Positions 1-10,001 of a stretch of DNA of 64,000 nt are shown one piece after another (within the stretch, counting starts at the first letter, position 1; each line of letters begins with the position of its first letter). Position numbers and translations under genes: made by a program. This stretch comes from Ampelomyces quisqualis (lineage: Eukaryota; Ascomycota; Dothideomycetes; Pleosporales; Phaeosphaeriaceae). The notes beneath the pieces are model-generated. The model worked only from the letters and a program-made list of their open reading frames with translations. It was not told the DNA's origin and did not search any database. The stretch spans positions 1-64,000 of the forward strand of contig JAGTXZ010000024.1 in assembly GCA_018398575.1 (NCBI GenBank). Direction: 5' to 3'.

Positions 1-171
1 GTCCAATACAGCAATGGTTATTTATGAAGAGACTTTGTTGAAGTAAAATAGGGTATCAAAGTATATGATTACCACCCATCTAGTCCGAATCCTAGAATAC
101 TCCCAACCGCTCGCAAAGTCATAGATGCGGACTGAGTAGAATATTCCTTCCATTCCTCGCCCACATGATAG

Positions 172-1113
172 TTATCTAAACACTCCCCCTCTGCCCCCCG
201 TATTCCACTCATCCTGCTGCTGTCCTCCTGCTTGATGCTGCTGTCCTGCTGCTTGATGCTGCTGTCCTCCCCCTCCCCTCTGCTGGCCTCCCGCAGCCCC
301 ACCACCGGGATTCCCATAGGCATAATACGCCGCAGCCGCCGTCCCAGGATCTCCCCACGCAAATCCTCGGTTCTCATAGACACCTACACCTACACCCACA
401 CCCACTCCTCCATCTGTGACGCCCTGCCCCTGTGGTTGAGGGAGGATTTGACTTGCCGTACTCGGACTCTGACCTGTCTTTTGCGGCTGCTGCTGTGGTT
501 GTTGTTGCCCCTGTCCGACAACACGCGCATACGGATTATGATTAGTGTGAGTGTTTCCAAAGTAATTATGTTGTTGGGCAGCGGCGGCGGATTGCAAGTG
601 TTGGGGGTGTTGGCCTGTTTGGAGCTGTTGGGCTGTAACTTGGAGTTGTGTGGTGGATTGCCTGGATTGGGTGGGTTGGACGAGGGAAGGTTGAGCGTTT
701 ACGACGCGCTGCTGCTGTTGTTGCTGCTGTTGGTGGGTGGATGGGTCGTCGAGTTTGTAGGTCATCTGTTGCGGGGAGTGGATTGAACGGGAGCGGTTGA
801 GTTGTTGGAGTTGTTGGCGGTGTTGTTGGGGAGTTGTTTGGCGGGGGATGTGTTGTTGTTGCTGCTGCTGCGGTAGTGCTTGTGCTTGGGCTTGGGCTTG
901 TGCTTGGACTTGGACTTGTGCTTGGACTTGTGCTTGGGTCTGTGTGTTGTGGCGTCGGAGGTGGGTTTGTGGTCGAGGCGGTGGCTGTGGTTGCGACTGA
1001 GGGTGAGGTGCCGGCTGTGGCGTTTGGATGGGGGTGGTAGAAGTACGCTTTTCTTGCTCCAGCTCTTGGATTCTCGCCTTTGCTTCTTCCAGCTCCCTCT
1101 TCATCTTCTCGTA
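172..1113 (-). CDS. 5'-truncated Gln-rich coiled-coil protein
   Basis: Open frame of about 313 codons whose upstream end is cut by the telomere tract; the first in-frame ATG is at 1104 but Tyr-Glu-Lys precede it in frame, so the real start is probably missing. The N-terminal part (YEKMKRELEEAKARIQELEQ) is a charged, heptad-like coiled coil. After that the protein is low complexity: QAQAQ and poly-Gln runs (about residues 60-140), a Gly-Val repeat and a Gly/Gln-rich tail ending GGRGGVFR. Such composition is common in fungal transcriptional or RNA-binding proteins, but no catalytic or DNA-binding domain is visible and I do not recognise the family. In-frame stops from the TTAGGG repeat close the frame just upstream. 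Probably the C-terminal half of a longer gene. Confidence 0.5.
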   Translation of the reverse strand, partial: YEKMKRELEEAKARIQELEQEKRTSTTPIQTPQPAPHPQSQPQPPPRPQTHLRRHNTQTQAQVQAQVQVQAQAQAQAQALPQQQQQQHIPRQTTPQQHRQQLQQLNRSRSIHSPQQMTYKLDDPSTHQQQQQQQQRVVNAQPSLVQPTQSRQSTTQLQVTAQQLQTGQHPQHLQSAAAAQQHNYFGNTHTNHNPYARVVGQGQQQPQQQPQKTGQSPSTASQILPQPQGQGVTDGGVGVGVGVGVYENRGFAWGDPGTAAAAYYAYGNPGGGAAGGQQRGGGGQQHQAAGQQHQAGGQQQDEWNTGGRGGVFR

Positions 1114-1114
1114 C

Positions 1115-1244
1115 TAACCCTAACCCTAACCCTAACCCTAACCCTAACCCCAACCCCAACCCCTAACCCTAACCCTAACCCTAACCCTAACCCTAACCCT
1201 AACCCTAACCCTAACCCTAACCCTAACCCTAACCCTAACCCTAA
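1115..1244 (+). repeat. Telomeric (CCCTAA)n tract, interstitial
   Basis: About 21 tandem CCCTAA units, with two or three variant units (CCCCAA) near 1148-1163. On the + strand CCCTAA is the polarity of a left chromosome end, so this telomere caps the DNA to its right (1245 onward), yet 1.1 kb of unrelated gene sequence lies outside it. It therefore sits as an internal telomere tract in this assembly. Confidence 0.97.
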
Positions 1245-1430
1245 GGCTGCAAATACAGGCTAAAATTTAAATATGCTAGGCTAAGAAGAGGTTTTATCTA
1301 ACAAGTTAAGGAGGTAGACCTTAAAGGCTACAAATGCGAGCTAAAATTTAAATACGCTAGGCTAAGAAGAGGTTTTGTCTAACAAGTTAAGGAGGTAGAA
1401 CTTAAAGGCTATAGCTATAAGCTAAAATTT
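1243..1430 (+). repeat. 81-bp subtelomeric tandem repeat, 2.3 copies
   Basis: Units begin AAGGCT at 1243, 1324 and 1405 (period 81). Copies 1 and 2 differ at only a few positions, mostly C/T or G/A; the third copy decays after about 26 nt. It abuts the telomere directly, as telomere-associated repeats do, which supports 1245 onward being a true chromosome end. Confidence 0.85.
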
Positions 1431-4400
1431 TTACCTAAGAAACAGAACCTAGACCTAACTCTAAGGGCGTTATACTATAGTAATTGTTAAATCTCTAGTA
1501 GAGTAGTAGAAGTATAACTAGAATATGCTGCAGGTGCTTCTATATAACCTAAATCTAGGCCTAGCAAGATATTAGGGAAACATAATATTAGTATACTTAT
1601 ATTATACTTTTTACTACGTTAGCTAAGTACTATAGTTAGGTAGAGCGTTCTAGTTTTATATATTTAAAAACAGTTTTCTATTTTATATCTGCTACGCAGC
1701 GCTAGAACTGCGTATGTTCTAGGTATAGGTAGGTTTGTTAGTTAAAGACAGTTAGTATAACAGCGTTTACGCGCTTTTGTTTCTCTCTAACTCTTATTTC
1801 TGCTACAAGAAACTGCGCCTCTAAAGTAGTAAGTTATATTAACATAGAGTTAATAATATTCTATAGGTTAGAGGTAATAGAAACAGTTTTATTAGGTATT
1901 AAGTCTTTTTTTACAACTGCCTTCTCTATGTAGACAGGCGTAGTTTCTTTAACAACCTTAAAATATCTAGTTATATAAGTAGTTGCAGGTTATAACTCTC
2001 TTGTAAAGAACTACTAACTACACACTACTTACTACTATTTACTATACTACTCTAGTTATTATTTATTACTTAATACAGTAGAGGTAAACAGCTTATATTT
2101 AGTATAGAAGTAGGTCTTTATATTCTTAATTGCAGTTTTACTAGTGCAAATAGTACTACATTACTTATACTTTAGTAAATCCTAATAGATTTTAAGACTA
2201 AAAATAGCTAGAATAGGTTTGCTTAGAATATATAAATAGGCTAGCTAAATATAGAAATGCTTGCGCTAGGTGTTAACAAAGGCTTAAAAAGCTTCTCTTT
2301 TCTTAATAGTAGTATAATTAGCGTATTTAGAATTAAAGTATTACTAGACACTAGCAGAATTAAGGCAATATTAATAATAAGAACAAATAATAATACTATA
2401 GCTAGAAAGAGAATATAAGTAAATATAGGTATAGATAGATATAGTACTACTTTATATATAATAGAATAGTGTTGTAAAGAAAAGAAGGTTTTTTACACCT
2501 CTATAGCGTAATAACTATAAGACAATTTTGTTAAAGAAAAAGTGTTTAAATGTAGCCTATTAGGGTTAAAGTAGGTTTTTTTTTAAGAAAGCTTAGCAAG
2601 CAAGAGATAAGAGTATATTACTACCTAGCTAATATATACTATTTCTATATATTCTAGTAAGTACTCTTAGGCTAAGTATTTCTTAATAGTAGTTAGGTCT
2701 ACTCTAAATTTAATCTTCTAAGATATATCTTAATACGTGTTAAGAGCTAGAGTAGTGCAGGCTGTAGATAACGCTTTAGATAGAACTAAAAAAGCAATAT
2801 ATGCCTAGGTTCTAGACAAGTATAACTTACTAGAGGCATTTTCTACTAAGAACTTATATAATACTCTGCTAAAGATATACAAGTAAACAAACTAAATAAT
2901 ATTACTAAAAATTATTAATAATGTTTATAACAACCTGCGTATACTTATACTCTAGGCTAATATTTATAACTAAGTAAGTAAGAAAAAAAATGTTAATAAG
3001 ATATAGGTCTGTAATTTAGCAGTAGTAGACAAGGTAGACACTACTAGACCTAGGACTAGTAGAAAGAGATAGAAGAAAGAAAAGACAACGCAATAAGTAA
3101 AAAAGGCTCTAGTAGAAAAGATAAACCTACTACTTGTGTAAATAGTAGTAAGTAAGTAAGATTAAAAAGTTGTATAGCGTATAATTAGTAGAATAGTAGA
3201 AGAGCAGCGTTATTACACGTACGCAAAATTGTTACCTAGTGTAAAAGTTACTATAGTTTCTTAGATAATTAGCAAAGCTCTGTCTATAAGTTTAATAGAA
3301 GCATTCTAAAATTAGTAGAATATCTTAAGAATTTAGAAATATTAACGCAGTAGAGAACGCAAGTTATTCTATTAGGTAGTAGTAGTAAGAAGTAGACTAG
3401 CTATATAAGCGTATAATAATAATATATTGCTTATAAAAGGTAGTCTAAGTTTTTAGATAGTTCTATTCTAGCACTAGAATTACAATATAGTAGATAAGTA
3501 AAGTCTAACGCTTTTGTAACGCAAGAGATAGAAGTACAAAGTAGTAAAAGTAAAGAAATTAAGAGTAAATAGTATTATAGATAAAATAAAGTAGTAATAA
3601 AAACTAGATGCGCTATATAAGAAATATATAACACTAGAAAAGAAAATATAAAAGCTTAATATAGGTACTAGAGTAAGAGAATAATGTTATAATACTCTAG
3701 TAAAGAAGTATTTGTTCTAATGCGCATATAAGAATAATAATAGTAATCTACTAATAAAGAAATAAAATACTAATCTTTAGCTATGTTTTAGGCAGTTATT
3801 AGATTAAGAAAAACAATAGAATATTATTAAAGTGCTTGCAAGAAGTATTAGAATCTTTAGTTTACTGCTAAAGAGTTTAATTATAAATACGTAGATTAAA
3901 CAAATATTAATATAAACGCGTATACGTTAGTAAATAGAAATAGTAATAGAGTATAACAAGAATATACTTGTAATTACAGCTAAGATAAAGCTACTCTTCT
4001 TAGCTTGCATAGATAAAAGTAAGCCTTTGTTAGAGTTCTTCTTTCTAGAGTAACTAGATAAGTTTTATACGTTGTGCCTATTAGCTTTGTTTAAAAGGTA
4101 AGTCTCTATAGTAAGAGTTATTATATAGCTAACTATAGTAGTAAAGTAAATATATTAGATAGTAGATTTTAGAGTAAAGAAGTCTAGAGTTTAAGAGTCT
4201 TAAATATATAAATAGAAAGAATTATAATAGAAAGTAATAAAAAGAAGTTAGAGAAATCTTTATCTAAAGAGTAAAGTATTATAGGTACATTAAGAGGTGT
4301 TAAAGTAGGTATAACAGGTAGATGCTAGAAAGAGAAAGTGTTTAGATAGAGGCAATATTAGCTGTTACTAGCAGTAATAACCTCTATAAGTGCCTAGGTA

Positions 4401-5880
4401 AGAAAGACTATAGGTAACGTAGATTTAAAAAGTAACTCTATATTAATATTGTAGTTAGAGCGCGTAGGCTAACTAGAGATATTACAGAGTAATATAAAAT
4501 AGTTAGTACATACACCTTAAGGTAGTGCTGTTTCCTATAGTAATAGCTAAAGTCTATTTCCTATAGTAATAGCTAAAGTCTATTTTCTACTGCAATAGCT
4601 AAAGTCTATTTTCTACTATAATAGCTAAATTCTATTTTCTACTATAATAGCTAAATTCTATTTCCTACTATAATAGCTAAAGTTTATTTTCTGCTACAAT
4701 AGCTAAAGTCTATTTTCTACTATAATAGCTAGATTCTATTTCCTGCTATAATAGCTAAATTCTATTTTCTAGTTATATGTAACAGTTTATTTTAAGTTTA
4801 GCTATAACGCACTAACTAGAAATAATTTATTTTTAAGCTAGAATAGGCTGTACTACGTATAGTAGAGCTATTAGTTACGCAGTAATGCGCCTACACTACT
4901 ATAATACTACCTTAGCTTCTATACGCGTAAAACGTATATAGCTGCCCTAGTATCTTAATAGTACTATACTAGTATAGACCTAGTATATTCTAGTTAAAAG
5001 AACACGCGTCTAATTATATCTATAAAAGAGTAGTTCTACACTAAAGCTATAGAATAGGAATTAACTTACTTCTATCTATACTACTATTATTATCTTATAA
5101 CTTTACTACTAAATAAACCTCTTATAGCTAGTCTATAAAGAGGTAGTAAGGATAGATTAAGCTTTACCTAAGAAGGTAAAGGGCTAGGCAAGGCCTATCC
5201 TATTATAGTAGCTAGGTATAGTAGACTATAGTTAAGAACTATATAGTTAACTCTTCTAATAGTATTATAGATATTACTAACTTTAATAACCTTAAGTTTT
5301 TCTAATATAGGTTATATATATAGATAAATAAAGAGTAAAAGAGCTATATAATATAGCTTATTAAGTTATTAAATAAGTTGTAAATAGCTAGAATAAGTAG
5401 AATAAGATTTATTTTAGCACTTAGGTATTAGAGACTATAGCTAGTGCTTACAGCTTATTAGTAATATTACTAGCTACGCAGAATTAGATATATTGGTAAT
5501 GCAGAGTATTATAGTTATTTTTAGTAGTTTAGTAACTATTATCTTCTACTAAAAAAGGCTCTACTCTATAATTAAAAGTTATAACAAATAATATAAGTCT
5601 AGCAACTACTTTTAAAAAGTACTTTATTAAATAACTATCTAGAATGTGTAAATTTACTATAACGTTCTACTTCTATAGTTATATTAAAAGCTAAGCTGTA
5701 CAAATAAGCACTTGTACCAACTCTTTAACCTGTGTCCTAAACTATATAGAAGTAAATATTACTTATAACTATAGTAATATAGCTTGCAACACGTTACCTT
5801 TTTCTTTAATAGTTAGCATAAATAAATAAGGGATACAGAAGATTCTGCTATTTGTGTGCACAATTATAGCGCGGTAGATA
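1431..5880. repeat. AT-rich, RIP-like subtelomeric block
   Basis: Nearly 4.5 kb with no reading frame of even 60 codons on either strand. It is dominated by TA, TAG and CTA words with scattered GC islands, as expected when CpA has been converted to TpA on both strands (RIP) in a transposon or a telomere-linked helicase relic. The sequence is too mutated to name the parent element, and I see no intact inverted or long terminal repeats inside it. The left limit follows the 81-bp repeats. The right limit, near 5880, is where composition returns to normal. Confidence 0.75.
4531..4770 (+). repeat. 26-bp minisatellite, about 9 copies
   Basis: Tandem units of the form TTTYCTRYTRYAATAGCTAA followed by RTTCTA-type hexamers, starting at 4531, 4557, 4583 and so on at a 26-bp period to about 4770. 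The AATAGCTAA core is almost invariant, while other positions vary mainly C/T and A/G. Confidence 0.85.
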
Positions 5881-6154
5881 AGATTAGAATTGCTGCAAGG
5901 AGTTAGGTGTTTGGAATGGTAGTAGGGAGTATGCTAGTGGGGTAGGCGCAGAGGTATATTGGAGCAGTGTTGCTAAGTTTCTTCTGCTGGAGTATGAGTG
6001 GGTCAGGAGATGCAGTCGTGTTGGGTACGAAATGATTCCTCTCTTGCAAATGATAGGCATAAGAAGGTGTTGGAGACGAGACAAGGAAGTCTCTTATATA
6101 CTTTATTACCACATGAGCAGAACTGAAATAGCACGGGAAGCGACGTGGCAGTGC

Positions 6155-7678
6155 TCATGCGCTTTCTGCTCGACTACCACTACTTTCTCGACTCGATCGC
6201 CTCTTTACTTGCGGTCGAACTTGCTGTTGTACATTTCCTCCATCGCCCTCGTCATCACCCTCCGTCATCGACTCAGCACTGCTCAGCATGCTAGCACGTT
6301 TACTTTGCCATGGTATGTTGCTCTCGCTCGTACTTGGCCGCGAATTTGAACTAGGTAACTGTGGTCTCCTTGCCGTTTGGACGCTACTTTGCGCAAGCTT
6401 CGCCGACCGCAACGAGCTCTGCCGTGACGTCGAAGCTGTTGTCGAGCCGGCGGTGCTGTTGCTCCACCGTCGCTCACGGGGTTCCGTTGGTCGAAGTCGA
6501 TCATCAAGATCAGGCGTCGGTGTCGAACTGCGTGAAGAGCTTCTCGAATGGTCTCCCTCTCTTCCTCGTCGCGCCGTCTCAAGCACGCTCGGTCGTCTCC
6601 GTCTCGAGCCCGTGTGTGACAGACTGTGGCTGTGGCCATGATGATGGCCGCTCTTCTCAATGTCGCTTGAGCGTCCGGTGAAACCTCGCGCGCGCTTCCA
6701 CCCTCTCCAGCCCGTCCACCACAGCCACCCGCCCTCTCCTTTGGCGATCTCGCGCTGCCTAGCGCGGACGCTCCTGCGAAGCTCCTGGCGCCGCTCGTTC
6801 TCCTTGTCCCAGTACTCGGCGCGGTACGTCTCCCAATTTTGTCGGAAGTCGGGCGTGAAGGGCTTGGGGAGGAGGAGCAGCTTGAGGTAGTCGCCGCCGG
6901 GCGCAATGTCCTCTTCGGCGTACTCTTTCCCGTCCTGCACGATGCGGTGCCGTGGGCGCCCGCCGTTGCCATCGAGGCCCTGCGACTTCTCCTGCGACAC
7001 GTTGATGAAGTGGTATGAGCTGCCGCCTTGTTCGCCGCCCCACAGCCCGCCCGAGAAGGGCCGCAGGAACAGCAGCCACTCAAAAGCCTCCCTGTACCAA
7101 GGCCCGCGGATGACGACAATCTTCGCGTTCACGCCCCGCAGCCCGCGGTTGGCGACGCCGACCCATCGCCGCGGCCACCGCACCCCGCGCTCCCACTGGC
7201 CGGTCGCCCAGAACAGCAGCGCCGTGACTATGCCGGTGATGAAGCACACGTTCAGCAGCATGTCCACCAGCCAGTACTGGCTGCCTCCGCGGCCCTTGCC
7301 ATCGCCGCGCGGCCGCAGGAAGATGAGGTCAAACAGGACGACGAGGTAGAGTGTCAGCAGCGTGAGCACAAACGTGTTCTGCCGCCGGCGCGCGCGGAGG
7401 GTCAGGTACTGGGAGCGCAGAGAGGCTTCGAGGATGAGCAGGTTCAGGTAGATCTGCGGCGGGGCGCTCGGGAGCAGCGACGTGGGGTCGCTTATCGAGG
7501 GCACGCGCGGGTGCTTGAGCGTGGGGATGCGGTCGTTGGCATCGTGCGAGGCGTCGACGGGGGAGAATGTGAACGGTGGGGGGGTCACGTGGGCGGCTGC
7601 AACGACGGCGGTGACAGACGTGTGTGGTGCGGGCGCGCCCTTGACAATCTCGTCGAGCGTCTGCGGTTGGCCCGTCAT
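6155..7678 (-). CDS. Spo7-like regulatory subunit of the Nem1 phosphatase
   Basis: 507-residue protein. In yeast Spo7 binds the Nem1 phosphatase at the nuclear envelope/ER and activates the phosphatidate phosphatase Pah1, setting phospholipid against triacylglycerol synthesis and nuclear shape. The Spo7 signature is clear: the segment from PPQIYLNLLILEASLRSQYL (about residues 73-92) runs into a basic stretch, then a first membrane helix (about 102-122) and a second (about 138-160) after a short loop. The C-terminal 200 residues are Ser/Arg/His-rich and disordered, a common fungal extension that makes it longer than yeast Spo7. A single long exon is assumed; ATG at 7678. It is the first ordinary gene next to the subtelomeric AT-rich block. 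Family assignment is from sequence resemblance only. Confidence 0.85.
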   Translation of the reverse strand: MTGQPQTLDEIVKGAPAPHTSVTAVVAAAHVTPPPFTFSPVDASHDANDRIPTLKHPRVPSISDPTSLLPSAPPQIYLNLLILEASLRSQYLTLRARRRQNTFVLTLLTLYLVVLFDLIFLRPRGDGKGRGGSQYWLVDMLLNVCFITGIVTALLFWATGQWERGVRWPRRWVGVANRGLRGVNAKIVVIRGPWYREAFEWLLFLRPFSGGLWGGEQGGSSYHFINVSQEKSQGLDGNGGRPRHRIVQDGKEYAEEDIAPGGDYLKLLLLPKPFTPDFRQNWETYRAEYWDKENERRQELRRSVRARQREIAKGEGGWLWWTGWRGWKRARGFTGRSSDIEKSGHHHGHSHSLSHTGSRRRRPSVLETARRGREGDHSRSSSRSSTPTPDLDDRLRPTEPRERRWSNSTAGSTTASTSRQSSLRSAKLAQSSVQTARRPQLPSSNSRPSTSESNIPWQSKRASMLSSAESMTEGDDEGDGGNVQQQVRPQVKRRSSRESSGSRAESA

Positions 7679-7738
7679 GTGCAGGTCGAGGTGAAGGTCG
7701 CAGCGTGGTCAAGAGGTGCGATTGGTGTGCACTATTGA

Positions 7739-8867
7739 CACGTGATTGCAGCCTGGTGCGACAGGGGTGGGGCTGTGTTTTGTGTGCCTCTCGGGGCGTC
7801 GCGTAGATTATTCAAATGATCCCAGCTCAGCGATGCATTGAGAGGGAGATAGTTGTCTTCGAGAAGGGAGGGGGAGGCAGCGATAGTTGTGGTGCGGCGT
7901 CTCAACTGCTGGTGCCCAGGGCGGCATGGCTTCCTCGATGATGCAGCCACTCGCTTGCCTTTGGTTAGCGGAGCGGTGAGGCAAGGATTGCTGGCATTCA
8001 CGTCTGCCCCGTAACACTAGCATTAGCCCTGCACCACCAACGTGGCCGATTTAACTTTCTCCAGGGCCGGCCCGTTCAAGCGTCTGACACGTCGTGTATA
8101 AAACAAGTCGCTCACCAAATCATCTCCCTCCCCATCAACGAATGAGCCAGTGGAACCACGCACGCACGCCTGCGCCCAAGTAAATCCGAGTCCGTGTAAA
8201 TATCGCAGGCCTGAACCCGTACGATGGTAAGGGACCCGAGTTGTGTCTATTCATCCTTCCCGCCATACTTGGAAGCGCCATTGTAGGTACCATCACAGTC
8301 CGCGGGAGGGGTGCGAATAGATTCAAAATTGGAGATGGGTCGGCGCAACACATCTTATAGTTCGTTATGGGAGACACGGCACCGTTCTGGGCAACATACA
8401 GAATGCCGTTGGCGATGACTTGGGGCTATGCATTGGGCACATATGATAACCCGCCTGGTCAACATGTCGCTACCAACGGCATTTCAAGCTCGAGGAAAGG
8501 AATGCTCCCTCGCTTGACGTACTCGCCAAACTCCCCTTGGGATTTACTTTTGTACCAAAATCGGGACGAGCGGGTGTGTAGGGCGAAGACTGGTCCTGGG
8601 CCTTTGTTGAGGGGTGTAGGTGCATGCACCCGCGCTTATCGGTTTCAACTTTCAGCCCTCAGTGCCCAGTGTGTTCCACCGACGTCAATGCACCTGACTA
8701 GCACCACAAACTAACGTGACATAGCCTCAACTCAAGGCAGAATGCTTATATCAGGAAGAGACGATGCAAAAATACTGTTTGCAGTAAGATACACATTGTT
8801 TTCCCACACATCTACTTCCACTCTTGAAGTTAGACCTAGCCTTCTTAGCCTTCCCTACCAATACACG
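7739..8867. other. Intergenic region between divergent genes
   Basis: About 1.1 kb between the Spo7-like gene and the membrane-protein gene, serving as their divergent upstream region. A TATA-like word (GTATAAAAC, about 8096-8104) is present. Short open frames here lack family resemblance and I do not call them genes. Confidence 0.5.
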
Positions 8868-10001
8868 ATGCCAAGTGAATCCATCGACAACCTCGAGCTA
8901 CGCCGTTGGCCAGAAATACGAACCTCGCTCTATGCTACCCATATCTTCGGATTCATTGCTTTCCAGCTGCTTGGGCGCATGACGCATCGCAACAGCTCAA
9001 AATGGGATATGCAAAACATCATACATCCTCTGATATTTCTGTTCTTCCCATTGCTTTATCTTTGTCAGATTGCGGTCGCCCTGCCGCTGGTACTGCGCAA
9101 CTTGATCTATCGAGACCGTCAGAGCCTGGCGTACTACTTCTGCGGAGCCTTGGGCATGTACGCCAAACGCATTAGCTTCTTGGACGAAGAAGATATTCAC
9201 GATGATACTTCGCTACGAAAAGGGCCGGCTCTGTTACTTGATATTTTCAAACCGAGGGCAGAACCGGCCCATAAAAAGCAACGATCAGGGTTTGATCTCC
9301 TTGTAACATTAAGTTCCACGCTTCAAGCCACATCTACATCGGTCCTATATATTCGGCGATGTGTTCGACAGGATGCTGTACTATTGGAACTGGATCATCG
9401 CATTGGTCTAATGGCAATAGGATCGGCACTTGCTTCCCTCGCTTGTCTTCTTCTTTTAGCGACAGGCTGGGATTGGCGGGATACACTATGTACGCCAGCA
9501 GTGCCGAAACTAAAAGACTACCACCACGGTTCATTGTACCACTTCTCTGGAAGCGAAAGAGATCTAAGGGGCACCCCAAACGTCACCAACAAGCACCTTT
9601 TCGACTGGACATTTGCACTGTGCATTCATCTAGTCCACCTAGGCTATGCCGGCCGCTTTTTCCCGCTGTTCCACCGCGACTCTCACAGCGTCCAGATCGG
9701 ATCGGCTACTGGCATTTTCCAAAGCATCATCCTCCCAACACTTCTTGTGCTTCCAGTCGGCCTTCAGTTCATCATGCAGTCCTATTTCTTTTCCACGTGG
9801 CTTCGTTACAGAGTCACGGCCGGCTGGAAGTCGAAACTCACAAGATTACTGGTTTTCTTTGCCATGGTTTACGTCATTACCCTGACCATCAGGTCAGAAA
9901 AGATAGAGGCAGATCAAGTGTTCAAGGCGAAGATCACAACCCCGTTGAATAAGAACTGGGCTTGGAAAGACACTTGGGCTGATTTCTTGTGGCCAATTTA
10001 A
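8868..10001 (+). CDS. Polytopic membrane protein of unknown function
   Basis: 377 residues from the ATG at 8868 (MPSESIDNLELRRWPEIR); an in-frame ATG at 8742 would add 42 residues that look like leader sequence, so I prefer the later start. Five to seven hydrophobic segments are visible, for example around IIHPLIFLFFPLLYLCQIAV, GLMAIGSALASLACLLLLA, GIFQSIILPTLLVLPVGLQF and LLVFFAMVYVITL. A soluble loop with acidic and basic residues follows the second. No transporter or enzyme motif is apparent. The single exon, continuous over 1.1 kb with good hydrophobic periodicity, is convincing as a gene, but its job is unknown. It is followed by a gene-poor 2.5 kb. Confidence 0.6.
   Translation: MPSESIDNLELRRWPEIRTSLYATHIFGFIAFQLLGRMTHRNSSKWDMQNIIHPLIFLFFPLLYLCQIAVALPLVLRNLIYRDRQSLAYYFCGALGMYAKRISFLDEEDIHDDTSLRKGPALLLDIFKPRAEPAHKKQRSGFDLLVTLSSTLQATSTSVLYIRRCVRQDAVLLELDHRIGLMAIGSALASLACLLLLATGWDWRDTLCTPAVPKLKDYHHGSLYHFSGSERDLRGTPNVTNKHLFDWTFALCIHLVHLGYAGRFFPLFHRDSHSVQIGSATGIFQSIILPTLLVLPVGLQFIMQSYFFSTWLRYRVTAGWKSKLTRLLVFFAMVYVITLTIRSEKIEADQVFKAKITTPLNKNWAWKDTWADFLWPI

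Noticed and set aside
566..1159. Long minus-strand frame running through the telomere tract (Gly-Leu repeats)
   Set aside because: The repeated Gly-Leu comes from translating TTAGGG repeats; it is a shadow frame of the Gln-rich fragment.
1431..5880. Subtelomeric RecQ-type helicase gene
   Set aside because: Chromosome-end position makes one plausible, but no helicase motif can be read in the AT-rich DNA.
6283..7119. Several long frames overlapping the Spo7-like gene on both strands
   Set aside because: GC-rich shadow frames with no domain sense; the Spo7 signature fixes the real frame.
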